From a virus: 49,336 nucleotides of DNA. Under the pieces are notes generated by a model that did not search any database, was not told the DNA's origin, and worked only from the letters and a program-made list of their open reading frames with translations. The position numbers were made by a program, and so were the translations under genes. The DNA is taken from positions 1-49,336 of IMG/VR virus record IMGVR_UViG_3300023174_000243; one strand, written 5' to 3'. Below, piece by piece: positions 8,499 to 16,508 of the stretch (position 1 is the stretch's first letter; each line of letters starts with the position of its first letter).

Positions 8499-8690
8499 TT
8501 ATTTTTTTATTCCAAAGGTTGCATTTGCATGTATTTTAATTTGCTCGGAAGAAAAATGCAATATTTTTCCGGTTTCACATAATGTTACAGTAAAAACATC
8601 ATTTTCAAATGTTCCTCCGTTTGTAACATAAATTGCATATCCATCCCCCAGTGGGGTAACTACAGGGATTGGAGTTTTAAATTCTAACAT
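8499..8690 (-). CDS. Hypothetical protein, 63 aa
   Basis: Small, probably all-beta protein (PLGDGYAIYVTNGG, VFTVTLCETGKILHF) that could form an SH3- or OB-like barrel. No family recognised. It lies between two tRNA genes on the same strand. Confidence 0.6.
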   Translation of the reverse strand: MLEFKTPIPVVTPLGDGYAIYVTNGGTFENDVFTVTLCETGKILHFSSEQIKIHANATFGIKK

Positions 8691-8790
8691 ATAGAAATAA
8701 AACTGAAAATGATAATAAAAATAATTTTTTCATATATTATGTCCAAATTGCCATTACACTCATCATTATGGTTATGGAAAATGGAAAATT

Positions 8791-8874
8791 CGGAGGACTG
8801 AGGTATCGATCCCCATGCCTTTCAGCACCGCTAGTTTTCAAGACTAGGTTTGACGCCAGTCAAATTAATCCTCC
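8791..8874 (-). tRNA. tRNA-Ser (anticodon TGA)
   Basis: The acceptor is GGAGGAT/GTCCTCC, the anticodon stem CTAGT/ACTAG is perfect with loop CTTGAAA, a long variable arm is present, and the T-stem TGGGG/CCTCA has loop ATCGATA. The discriminator is G, as expected for Ser. No CCA is encoded. Confidence 0.88.
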
Positions 8875-8882
8875 ATTAATAT

Positions 8883-9074
8883 TTATTGTATATCCTCAAT
8901 CTTTTGAAATTCTTTTTCCAAATCTTGTAATTCCATATTTATTTTTAACAATTCTTTTAAAAGAGTCTTACATTTTTCGGGATTGATTTTATATAAATCT
9001 AAAATATCATCATTCATCGTTACTAATTTATCCTGTAAAATACCAACCTCTAAAAGTTGCTTATACGCAATCAT
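8883..9074 (-). CDS. Hypothetical helical protein, 63 aa
   Basis: Almost entirely helical, with heptad-like Leu/Ile spacing through residues 25-60, so probably a short coiled coil. It overlaps the end of the 59-aa gene upstream by 4 nt, which suggests co-translation. Confidence 0.55.
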   Translation of the reverse strand: MIAYKQLLEVGILQDKLVTMNDDILDLYKINPEKCKTLLKELLKINMELQDLEKEFQKIEDIQ

Positions 9075-9250
9075 CGAATCGCTTTCATTCCTCTAGTCTC
9101 TAGATTGGTTACGCGATACATAGTATTTGTATTTGGGTAGTATTTGCTATACTCTGCGTGATATGCTTTAATCTCTTCTCTAGTTTTAAATGGAGAGAGC
9201 ATAACTTCATACCACATGCCTTCGTTTTCTTTTCTTTCGAGTTTATACAT
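9071..9250 (-). CDS. Hypothetical protein, 59 aa
   Basis: Small soluble protein beginning MYKLERKENEGMW. The ATG at 9250 is chosen because a longer frame to 9292 would overlap the RNA ligase gene; with this start the gap to the ligase is 4 nt. No family recognised. It appears to be the second gene of the RNA ligase operon. Confidence 0.6.
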   Translation of the reverse strand: MYKLERKENEGMWYEVMLSPFKTREEIKAYHAEYSKYYPNTNTMYRVTNLETRGMKAIR

Positions 9251-9254
9251 ATTA

Positions 9255-10268
9255 TTAATCTTTATAGTTTCGGTTGATGAGTTTAAATCCAAGTGGGCGA
9301 CGAGATGAATACCCTTTTGGATAAGTTGATGGTCTTATTACAATTCCTTCTCCTTCTAAACCACTTGGATATTTTTGTTTATCTGCTAGTTCTTGGAGTT
9401 TTTGCAATGGATTTACCCAAAGTTTTATAGTAGACTCAATTTCTAGTTTACATACTAACGGAACAACATCACAATGTAAAGAATTTTTGCAAAAATCTTT
9501 CATCTCTTCGTAGGTCATGTATTTTTTGTTTTCGCTAATTTGAAAGACGAAAATCTTAACGTCTTCTAGTTTAAGCTGATTTCTTTGGATTCCATTACCA
9601 CAAAGTTCTCCCTGTATAACGCCCGTCCAATTTTCTGGAATAGTAAGCTTACGAGCAGCTTTCCAAAATGTGTTATTTTCCGTTTCCTTTTTAGAAAGGT
9701 TTCTAGTACAAACTTGTGTAAGCACACCATCTTCAACAATTAACGTTATAGAGCTTCCATCCAGCTTTTGTGTTACTGTAACATATGGTTCGTGATTGAG
9801 AACCTTTTCGACTAAATTTGGATCATTCAATCCATTGTCCTCATCGGTTTTTGAGGTAAGATGAGTAGGAAAATCTCCCAATGTTTCTCCAGAAAGATTA
9901 GCAGGAATTTCCTTTATGTATTTTTGAATACCAAGTAGAGTGGTTAAATCCTCTCCAACCACAGTAGTTTCTGTAAATTGATCAGGAAATTCACTCAAAG
10001 GAATAACCAATCCAGAACTATACTCTCCACGAAGTTTAATATTTTTCAATCTAATGGGTTTATCTGGATTTTTTTGATCAACCAAAAATTCTGACCATTC
10101 GCAACGAGGAACGATGGTATCAATCGTAATAAATACAACCTTATCTCCTTCTTTATGGATTCCTTTTTTTACTACCGTTTGCCATCCCAAAACTTCACAA
10201 AGTTCTAAGGAATCAGCATTATCGTGATTTTTTATAGATTTGATAACTTCTATTGACGCGAGTTTCAT
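9255..10268 (-). CDS. RNA ligase, DRB0094/Rnl5-like
   Basis: 337 aa. An N-terminal OB-type domain (residues 1-115) precedes the nucleotidyltransferase core: motif I is KLDGSS with the adenylated lysine Lys168, then ELCGNGIQRN near 222, motif IV EGIVIR near 307 and motif V FKLIN near 328. This order matches the Deinococcus DRB0094 (Rnl5) class, which seals nicked RNA duplexes. In phages such enzymes commonly repair tRNAs cut by host defence nucleases, and tRNA genes lie close by. Confidence 0.88.
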   Translation of the reverse strand: MKLASIEVIKSIKNHDNADSLELCEVLGWQTVVKKGIHKEGDKVVFITIDTIVPRCEWSEFLVDQKNPDKPIRLKNIKLRGEYSSGLVIPLSEFPDQFTETTVVGEDLTTLLGIQKYIKEIPANLSGETLGDFPTHLTSKTDEDNGLNDPNLVEKVLNHEPYVTVTQKLDGSSITLIVEDGVLTQVCTRNLSKKETENNTFWKAARKLTIPENWTGVIQGELCGNGIQRNQLKLEDVKIFVFQISENKKYMTYEEMKDFCKNSLHCDVVPLVCKLEIESTIKLWVNPLQKLQELADKQKYPSGLEGEGIVIRPSTYPKGYSSRRPLGFKLINRNYKD

Positions 10269-10275
10269 ACACCGA

Positions 10276-10304
10276 ATAATATATCATATACTCTAATCTG
10301 TCAA
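10276..10304 (-). promoter_or_regulatory. Sigma70-like promoter of the RNA ligase operon
   Basis: TTGACA (10299-10304), a 17-nt spacer, TATTAT (10276-10281). The ligase ATG follows 7 nt after the -10 box. Confidence 0.75.
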
Positions 10305-10314
10305 TAATATTTTA

Positions 10315-11241
10315 TTATGATTTTTCGTTTTGAGATTGTGGCAGCTTTTTATCCGATGTCATATCTGCCAATCCAAGTTCAGAACCAATTCTTTTCAATT
10401 CTCTGACATTCAAATTCGGATGTCTATTGATAAAAGCATCATAAGCAATTTTAACCATATGATTATAAAATCTTTTTGATATGGTTTTGAATACTTTAAA
10501 TACGGAACTTGCAATGGGAATCTTGATATTACCTTTCAATACATCATAAAAAAACTTCTTCTTTTCCGTTTCCCATTTAGTTGGAGAATTTTCATCATAT
10601 TCATAGTCTGGATAGTATCTAGAAAAATCGAATTCCATTTGTCGTATAGACGATAAGAGGTCTGGATAATATTCAGTTGGAATTAGACTATGATCGGAGT
10701 CCATTGGCACTCCATGCTTATCGAGTATTTTTTTTGGAGGCAATCCCCCTAAAGAACCTTTTGTTGTACTGTATATCGGATTGATTTCTCCTCTTTTTAT
10801 TCTTGTGTATTTTTTAATATAATCTTGAATGTAATGTGAAATCTCATGTTCAATTATATCAATAACAACTCTGTACGGATTTGATAAATCAATTTGAATA
10901 AATCCTTTATTTTTCTTATAGCTGGGATCACTTTTTAATTTTTTACTCGGAATGAGAGAAAAATAAGAACCGCCACCTAATGCATATCTTACTCTTATGG
11001 ATGGTTTGGGGTCAAGTGTATTTAAAAATTCAAAATTTGTTCCGGAAAAATCGAGATCAAAATCCTTTGTCGGAAGTGATTCTGGCGTTATATTGTCTAT
11101 GCCGTTAGATTGGACAATACGCCATACTTCATAATAATCATCGAGTATGTGTTGAAATACTTGTTTAGGTACATGAAAATATCCTTCTCGCAAAACCACA
11201 TATTCATTTAATATTTTTTTTATTGATGTATTAAATCTCAC
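10315..11241 (-). CDS. Putative zinc metalloprotease, HExxH
   Basis: 308 aa with IIEHEISHYIQD (His132, Glu133, His136), the zincin metal site. A downstream segment, LIPTEYYPDLL near 208, could give the third ligand from Glu. There is no signal peptide or membrane segment. The C-terminal third is basic and helical. Similar HExxH proteins occur in large phages without known function. It differs from the metallopeptidase at 3142, so the window carries two unrelated zincin-like proteins. Confidence 0.65.
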   Translation of the reverse strand: MRFNTSIKKILNEYVVLREGYFHVPKQVFQHILDDYYEVWRIVQSNGIDNITPESLPTKDFDLDFSGTNFEFLNTLDPKPSIRVRYALGGGSYFSLIPSKKLKSDPSYKKNKGFIQIDLSNPYRVVIDIIEHEISHYIQDYIKKYTRIKRGEINPIYSTTKGSLGGLPPKKILDKHGVPMDSDHSLIPTEYYPDLLSSIRQMEFDFSRYYPDYEYDENSPTKWETEKKKFFYDVLKGNIKIPIASSVFKVFKTISKRFYNHMVKIAYDAFINRHPNLNVRELKRIGSELGLADMTSDKKLPQSQNEKS

Positions 11242-11383
11242 TATAATATTTAGTTGTCTATAATGCTAAAGAATATTAGTTCACTTTAATTTTTATATTA
11301 AATGTTTTATTCACAAAAATCTATCTATATATGTAGATTTAAGCACTAAGGCTAGTAACAATTTATCTCAGCAGAATATCAAA

Positions 11384-11557
11384 TCAAGAAATAAATAAAA
11401 ATTTCTTTTCTATTTCTTCTACAAAGGAAGAGTTAAATGCTTTAACTTTACACCTATGACCAATTTCTTCTACTATATATACTATTTGACCATATAATAG
11501 ATTGGGATGGCTTGTTGTTTTAACTACTCCCTGTTTAAAAGAACAATTTCTTTTCAT
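11384..11557 (-). CDS. Small SH3-like hypothetical protein, 57 aa
   Basis: Begins MKRNCSFKQGVVKTTSHP and has a beta-rich middle (YGQIVYIVEEIGHRCKVKAF) that suggests a KOW/SH3-like barrel. It starts 7 nt after the stop of the upstream membrane protein gene, on the same strand as the lysis genes, and may be the last gene of that unit. The remaining bases up to 11241 show nothing recognisable. Confidence 0.55.
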   Translation of the reverse strand: MKRNCSFKQGVVKTTSHPNLLYGQIVYIVEEIGHRCKVKAFNSSFVEEIEKKFLFIS

Positions 11558-11564
11558 AAAAATA

Positions 11565-11972
11565 TTAATTATTATTTTTATTTCTTTCTAAATACATTAA
11601 TCTACTATCTATCTGATCTATTTGTTTTTGAAATCCTGATAATAACTGATTATATGCTTTTAATTGTTCAGTATATGCAATTTGTTGGTTTATTATAGTT
11701 TCCAGTTTTGTTTGCGTTATTTCAAATCTCGCTTTGGTTAATTGATCTTGTTCTTTATCAGATATTAATTGTTTTTCTATATACGAATTAAAGTTATCAG
11801 ATTTGACATAATTCGTTGACATCCACATGGTATAATAACCAACAGACAAAAACACCAACAATGTAAGCATTGGCTTTAATATAACATTGATAAAAGGACG
11901 GTGTCTATCCTCAAACTCTCCAAGTTTATCTGTTATGGAGATTGCTTTATTGACTGTATTATTGTTAGCCAT
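11565..11972 (-). CDS. Membrane-anchored coiled-coil protein (i-spanin-like topology)
   Basis: The 135-aa protein starts at MANNNTVNK. A single transmembrane helix lies at about residues 26-52 (VILKPMLTLLVFLSVGYY), followed by a long coiled coil (residues 65-130). N-terminal anchor plus extended helix is the topology of inner-membrane spanins, and the gene is in the lysis cluster. A structural or scaffold role is also possible. Confidence 0.6.
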   Translation of the reverse strand: MANNNTVNKAISITDKLGEFEDRHRPFINVILKPMLTLLVFLSVGYYTMWMSTNYVKSDNFNSYIEKQLISDKEQDQLTKARFEITQTKLETIINQQIAYTEQLKAYNQLLSGFQKQIDQIDSRLMYLERNKNNN

Positions 11973-12008
11973 GGATGTAATAATACTTATCCAAAACACA
12001 ATACACAC

Positions 12009-12254
12009 TTATATATTTTTACTTTTTGTAATTGCAAGTAATTCTTTTATAGCATCTTCTACTGAGTTATTTTTTATGTTAATATTGACAGGTTCAGACT
12101 TTACGGATGGATCTATTTCCGATATTTTTTTATATAAATCTAATTCCAAACTATTTATTGTAGGGTCTCTTTCTATAGGAGGTAGGGGAAAGCTTCCAAT
12201 ATTAATTCTTCTGCTATTTTGTATTTGATTAAGATATACTTGTTGTAGACTCAT
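12009..12254 (-). CDS. Hypothetical protein, 81 aa
   Basis: Soluble, partly disordered protein (FPLPPIERDPTINS) with a helical C-terminus. The ATG at 12254 overlaps the TGA of the endolysin gene (ATGA), so it is translationally coupled to it. No family recognised. Confidence 0.6.
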   Translation of the reverse strand: MSLQQVYLNQIQNSRRINIGSFPLPPIERDPTINSLELDLYKKISEIDPSVKSEPVNINIKNNSVEDAIKELLAITKSKNI

Positions 12255-12862
12255 ATACAAGAACGCACCAGATCGGCTTCAGCATCTCTTCTTTTTAATA
12301 ACCCATCCAATCCCTTACCCTGCCAAATTCTTTTCATTTTTACAAATTCATTTGCAATTTTTCCATAATCTTTAGTAGGAATTATATTTTTTAAATTTTG
12401 CATTTCGATTCTACTATTACCTTTCAATGAAGTTCCCCTGTTGAACACTAGAGATACTATTGCACCATATGCATTATCACATAATTTATCCAAATCCGGA
12501 AATGTTTTTTCTGCCAAGGTAGAAAACTTCTTCCAAGTCAAAGACTCAAATATATTCATTGCTTGATCCCAAGAAACCGTTATACCAGCATTTCTCAAAA
12601 CTTTTGTATATTCTTTTCCCGCCTGTCCGGTTTTTCCTGAAGCTCCTTGTATGAGTTTAATATCTTCATCATTCAAAAAACTAAAAATTTTGGATATTTC
12701 TTCCTTTGAATAAAAAGCGCAATCTATTCCTATTCCAATTGTAGGACCACTTTCTCCCCCCGGAAATGTAAATTTTGATAAATATTTATCGTAATATGAT
12801 TTACCACCACCAACTTCATATTCCAACAATAATTTTAATGTATCATCTGAGGGAGTTTTCAT
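12251..12862 (-). CDS. Endolysin, pesticin/T4-lysozyme-like muramidase
   Basis: 203 aa. The active-site region starts with LLLEYEVGGG (Glu14/Glu16), then FPGGESGPTIGIGID (residues 33-47). This pattern is shared by pesticin-like and T4-type lysozymes, with Glu, Thr and Asp as probable catalytic residues. The C-terminal half is helical (YGAIVSLVFNRGTS). It would cleave peptidoglycan glycan strands. There is no signal peptide, so release needs the adjacent holin-like protein. The start overlaps the stop of that gene. Confidence 0.8.
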   Translation of the reverse strand: MKTPSDDTLKLLLEYEVGGGKSYYDKYLSKFTFPGGESGPTIGIGIDCAFYSKEEISKIFSFLNDEDIKLIQGASGKTGQAGKEYTKVLRNAGITVSWDQAMNIFESLTWKKFSTLAEKTFPDLDKLCDNAYGAIVSLVFNRGTSLKGNSRIEMQNLKNIIPTKDYGKIANEFVKMKRIWQGKGLDGLLKRRDAEADLVRSCI

Positions 12863-13281
12863 TCCAATGTATAATCCTCCTCTTTCGCATTTGTAGTTAA
12901 ATTTTCAAATTTATTTTCTGTTACTGTTTTAGATTCCAATGAGGTGTTAGAATTGCTATTGTATTTAAGATCCACAAATCCTTGTATGCCAATATAACTA
13001 GCAATTATAACTGCAAAAATTTCCATGCATTTGGAAAACATTGTAACATATCCTGTTATATATTCGGCCTTATCGGGCATTGCAAATAATATAAAAACGC
13101 TTGAAAAATAAAAAAACGCAAGCATTAATGCAGCACTGAATACTATAAAAAACTTTTTAGATGCGAAATGATTCATATTATCAAATAAATGTTTTTGATA
13201 ATCAGGAGTATTAGGAGGACTTTTCCCATTTTGGAGAAAAGCAATTGCGCTTTTGGTAGTATCTAAAATGCCTTTCCACAT
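12859..13281 (-). CDS. Holin-like protein, two membrane helices
   Basis: 140 aa with two clear hydrophobic segments, about residues 44-68 (FFIVFSAALMLAFFYFSSVF) and 84-104 (EIFAVIIASYIGIQGFV). The N-terminus and C-terminal tail are charged. It sits directly upstream of, and overlaps, the endolysin gene, which is the usual position of a holin. Assignment rests on topology and context only. Confidence 0.6.
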   Translation of the reverse strand: MWKGILDTTKSAIAFLQNGKSPPNTPDYQKHLFDNMNHFASKKFFIVFSAALMLAFFYFSSVFILFAMPDKAEYITGYVTMFSKCMEIFAVIIASYIGIQGFVDLKYNSNSNTSLESKTVTENKFENLTTNAKEEDYTLE

Positions 13282-13307
13282 ATTAGATACTTATCTTTTA
13301 TTTTGTA

Positions 13308-13883
13308 TTAAAATACCAAACCGCCCTTAAATCTTAAATACACTCCGATTCCTATGAGAAGAGATAGTACGAGGATTATTACATTTCTTTGTAAAATAGC
13401 TAAATCTTTCTCTGCAAGTTTTCTTTGCATGATATTCAAATCTCTAACCATTTGTTCTCTATATTCGATTTGTTTCTGAAGCTCTTCATCAACAAATTTC
13501 TTTTGAGTTAATATGTTTACATTATCCTGTTTTAATTGTTCTGAAACTGCTTTATTTTTAAGCAATTCATCATATTCCGAAGTGTTTACAATTACTATTT
13601 TATCGTTTTTATATTCTTGTGGAACAAAAGCAACTCGTCTTTTATCAATTGTTTCTGGAGAATTTTTAATATATACAGGTTGTATATCTATTCTAGTTTT
13701 TGGAGGTTTTACCAAGCGAATGGTTTCATTTGCATATTGAGAAGCCAAATCGACTCTGGCAAAATCTATAGAATCTTTGGTTGCATATACGTTCCTAGAA
13801 AGAGCTTCTGATTGCTTTTCTGTATATACAGTACATCCATTTAATATACAAATGAATGTAATAATAAATACTATACGATTCAT
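13308..13883 (-). CDS. Candidate unimolecular spanin (lipoprotein with C-terminal TM)
   Basis: 191 aa. The N-terminus is a lipoprotein signal (IVFIITFICILNGC, lipobox Cys17). The middle is a periplasmic region with a coiled coil (about 105-160), and the C-terminus has one strong membrane helix (NVIILVLSLLIGIGVYL). A lipid anchor at one end and an inner-membrane helix at the other is the hallmark of u-spanins, which fuse the outer and inner membranes at lysis. A GGAGG Shine-Dalgarno sequence precedes the ATG, unlike most genes here. Confidence 0.65.
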   Translation of the reverse strand: MNRIVFIITFICILNGCTVYTEKQSEALSRNVYATKDSIDFARVDLASQYANETIRLVKPPKTRIDIQPVYIKNSPETIDKRRVAFVPQEYKNDKIVIVNTSEYDELLKNKAVSEQLKQDNVNILTQKKFVDEELQKQIEYREQMVRDLNIMQRKLAEKDLAILQRNVIILVLSLLIGIGVYLRFKGGLVF

Positions 13884-14032
13884 TATTCCTCCAATAATAC
13901 TTGAATATTGGAATCGGAATCTAAATTTTCTGTCTCTAGTTCATCTTTATTTTTTTTATGTAAAACATCAACTATGTCGGAAAGTTTTCTATCTATACTA
14001 GTTAATAAAATAAGTTCGTTTATGTCATTCAT
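13883..14032 (-). CDS. Small hypothetical protein, 49 aa
   Basis: Short acidic, helical protein (MNDINELILLTSIDRKLSDI...) whose TAA overlaps the ATG of the spanin-like gene, and whose last codons supply that gene's Shine-Dalgarno. A second ATG lies 4 nt downstream in another frame and is not used. No family recognised. Confidence 0.6.
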   Translation of the reverse strand: MNDINELILLTSIDRKLSDIVDVLHKKNKDELETENLDSDSNIQVLLEE

Positions 14033-14041
14033 TAACTATAC

Positions 14042-15151
14042 TTACACTCGTATAGTTTTATTTAAAGAACAAATAGTTGCCTTGTTTCCATAAACAACAA
14101 CTTGCTCAACGCCAATGCTATCTTCGATGTAATTGACAATTGCAAAACCATTTTGCCAATTTGCATTCTGAACATAGTCAACATCAAATCTACATGCACA
14201 TGCGTTTTCATAGTTTACAAATGTTTGTTCTTGTCGATTTCCAGCAGATGGAAAACGTTGCGAAGAACATCCAAATCGATGAGTGTGATTCGTAAGGGTA
14301 GAGGCTAGAATCTTTTCAAATTCTCCTCTAGCAGACATGCCACCATGCTTTCGCACAACAGTTCCATGTTGAATAATAAAATTGGTAGGAAGAATAACAT
14401 TATCTACCAACTGAATTCGACACCAATCTTCTGGAGGGAAAAAAACATTTTGATAACTAAGAAGCTCTTGAACTCTCGGCAATGCTGCTAATGTTCCGAT
14501 TCCTTGACTGATATAACGCCAATACCTACCTTCTTGACTGTTTCCTGAATGATTGGCATTTGTTTCGAAAATTTCACAATCCCAATCAACCACAATATCA
14601 TGAAGAATTTTCAGAAACTTATGATATCGAACCTTTTCATCGGCAAGTGTTTGATGATGTCTGGCATCTTTAGGATATTTAGAAATTGCAAACATATCCA
14701 GAGTATCTCCATTCAAAATAACCTTATTGGGTTTCAATTCCGAAACCACTTGGAAAAAGATATCAAGTGTCGGTTGATGTTCCATTCCAAAATGCAAATC
14801 TCCAATGACAACCGCAATATCATTCGAATCTTTTTTTACCTTGCCTCTAGTTGGAGCAGGATATTTGATAGGAGCAAGGTTTTCAATAAACTCCAAAATC
14901 TCATTTTCTTGTTTAAAATGAGAGTTTGTAGAAATAGCCTTGAGCGAATTTACATCAAACAAATCATTCTCATCACTGGTAATAGTTTCCTCGATGATTA
15001 TTTTTTTTGTACTACCACCAATCCAACCAAAAATTGTAGAACGAGGAACATTCAACAATCGAGAGATTTCGGTATTTGTTTTTCCCTTTTTACGAAGAGA
15101 ACGTGCGGCTTGTACAATTTTTTGTTTTTCTTTTTCGGATATGGTTGCCAT
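14042..15151 (-). CDS. HTH plus calcineurin-like metallophosphoesterase
   Basis: 369 aa from the ATG at 15151. Residues 5-50 form a helix-turn-helix (TEISRLLNVPRSTIFGWIGG). The rest is a metallophosphoesterase with GDLHFG (near 117), NGDTLD (near 148), NANHSGN, a later IQHGTV, and NHTHRFG, the full set of metal ligands. The HTH-phosphoesterase fusion suggests action on DNA or a role in DNA metabolism, but the substrate is unknown. The longer frame to 15196 is rejected because its TTG start is the -35 box. Confidence 0.85.
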   Translation of the reverse strand: MATISEKEKQKIVQAARSLRKKGKTNTEISRLLNVPRSTIFGWIGGSTKKIIIEETITSDENDLFDVNSLKAISTNSHFKQENEILEFIENLAPIKYPAPTRGKVKKDSNDIAVVIGDLHFGMEHQPTLDIFFQVVSELKPNKVILNGDTLDMFAISKYPKDARHHQTLADEKVRYHKFLKILHDIVVDWDCEIFETNANHSGNSQEGRYWRYISQGIGTLAALPRVQELLSYQNVFFPPEDWCRIQLVDNVILPTNFIIQHGTVVRKHGGMSARGEFEKILASTLTNHTHRFGCSSQRFPSAGNRQEQTFVNYENACACRFDVDYVQNANWQNGFAIVNYIEDSIGVEQVVVYGNKATICSLNKTIRV

Positions 15152-15167
15152 ATGTTTTAGGGTCGCA

Positions 15168-15196
15168 ATAATAGTACCCCATTTACCATATGTCAA
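15168..15196 (-). promoter_or_regulatory. Consensus promoter of the phosphoesterase gene
   Basis: TTGACA (15191-15196), 17-nt spacer, TATTAT (15168-15173), and 16 nt to the ATG. Confidence 0.8.
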
Positions 15197-15246
15197 CTAT
15201 TTTTTTATGGTTGGAATCAAAAAGCTCAATATCAACGGTCGTGTTA

Positions 15247-15456
15247 TTATTTATTTCGATTATAATATTTCTCTAACATTTTTGTTCCGACTTGAATTGT
15301 TTTTATATAGATTATATAAGTTATTAATATTCCTATAAAAACAGAGTATAAAACATTTCCATATTGTTGACTCTCTCCTGTCATTGTATAAACATAAAGA
15401 CTGGAAGATAATATAGTGAATAATATTGCAAAAATATATTTTATACTAATTATCAT
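15247..15456 (-). CDS. Small membrane protein, 69 aa
   Basis: Two hydrophobic helices, about residues 5-23 and 35-52, with a basic C-terminal tail. No family recognised. It stands alone between the phosphoesterase and the divergently transcribed nucleotidyltransferase. Confidence 0.6.
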   Translation of the reverse strand: MIISIKYIFAILFTILSSSLYVYTMTGESQQYGNVLYSVFIGILITYIIYIKTIQVGTKMLEKYYNRNK

Positions 15457-15506
15457 TTTATAATATTTAATGTATTGTAGGATATTTTAGTAAATATTTT
15501 TTAATA

Positions 15507-16193
15507 ATGGAAAGAAAAACTTTAAATCCATATATTTGGGATAGAAATAAAAAATTGTATGAACCCATAAGAAAAAAACTTTTGGAGATTTCCGAAGATT
15601 TTCTAGATGGGATATTATTGAAATCTAAAATAGAAAATATATTTTTAACAGGTTCCATATGCTCGTATCAATGGACAGAAGAAAGTGACATAGATATTCA
15701 TATAATAGCAAAACCAGAAGATGAAAGTGAATTTAGTGCAGATTATTTTGATACAAAATCAAAATTATATAACAAAGAACACAATATTTATATAAAAGGT
15801 TTTAAAGTAGAACTTAATATAAAATTTAAAGAAGTATTTTTGAAGGGAAAGGCAGTGTATGATTTAAAATCCAACAAATGGATAAAATCTCCAATTCATT
15901 CAGAATATACATTGACAGACATGGACGTTTTAACAAAAGTTAAAAAATATCAGAACATAATTGACGATGCAATTGAAACCCAATCTTCCATGAATGAATT
16001 AAAGAAAATACGAGATGAAATTAAAGCATTGCGAGTCGATGGATTAAAAAAAGACGGAGAGTATTCAATTGAAAATCTGACCTTTAAAAAACTAAGACAC
16101 ACTGGATATATCAAAAAATTATACGATTATAAAGCAAAGATAAAAGATAAGTCTTTATCTTTAGAGTCTTTCTACAAATATTTTAATCTGTAG
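15507..16193 (+). CDS. Nucleotidyltransferase-fold protein
   Basis: 228 aa. The motif LTGSICSYQWTEESDIDIHI (Gly49-Ser50, Asp61, Asp63) is the GS-x10-DxD signature of the polymerase-beta-like nucleotidyltransferase fold, and ELNIKF near residue 98 could hold the third carboxylate. Length and lone domain resemble minimal phage nucleotidyltransferases that add a nucleotide to a protein, an RNA or a small molecule. The target is unknown. Confidence 0.75.
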   Translation: MERKTLNPYIWDRNKKLYEPIRKKLLEISEDFLDGILLKSKIENIFLTGSICSYQWTEESDIDIHIIAKPEDESEFSADYFDTKSKLYNKEHNIYIKGFKVELNIKFKEVFLKGKAVYDLKSNKWIKSPIHSEYTLTDMDVLTKVKKYQNIIDDAIETQSSMNELKKIRDEIKALRVDGLKKDGEYSIENLTFKKLRHTGYIKKLYDYKAKIKDKSLSLESFYKYFNL

Positions 16194-16416
16194 AAGCCGC
16201 AAATATCAATAAAAGTTTTCCGAAGTCCTCCGGATATTCCAACTCTTCTATAAACAAATCTCCCAAAATGTCCGATTCCATTCCTTCTTTGTATATTTTG
16301 TTTACATATTTTATCAATTCATCTTCTTTTGGATATCTATCATATTCATTTTTAAAATTTTCTATCAAGAGTTGACGAGCTTCCTCGACAATTTCTTTTA
16401 TTTCTTTTATTGTCAT
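16183..16416 (-). CDS. Hypothetical acidic protein, 77 aa
   Basis: Helical, acidic and small; no family recognised. It converges with the nucleotidyltransferase gene and overlaps its last 11 nt. Confidence 0.6.
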   Translation of the reverse strand: MTIKEIKEIVEEARQLLIENFKNEYDRYPKEDELIKYVNKIYKEGMESDILGDLFIEELEYPEDFGKLLLIFAASTD

Positions 16417-16508
16417 ATGCTAAAACTTATCAAACCGATATACTCTTTTTATAAAATAAAAAAAAATATTTGATTTTACATCCAATTTTGTAAGTATAAT
16501 TTAAATAT

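Noticed and set aside
8768-8986. 72-aa + strand open frame over 8768-8986
   Set aside because: It runs antisense through tRNA-Ser and the start of a minus-strand gene; its sequence is not protein-like.
14549-15160. Long + strand open frames opposite the phosphoesterase gene
   Set aside because: Antisense shadows; the minus-strand frame has all metal-ligand motifs and a consensus promoter.
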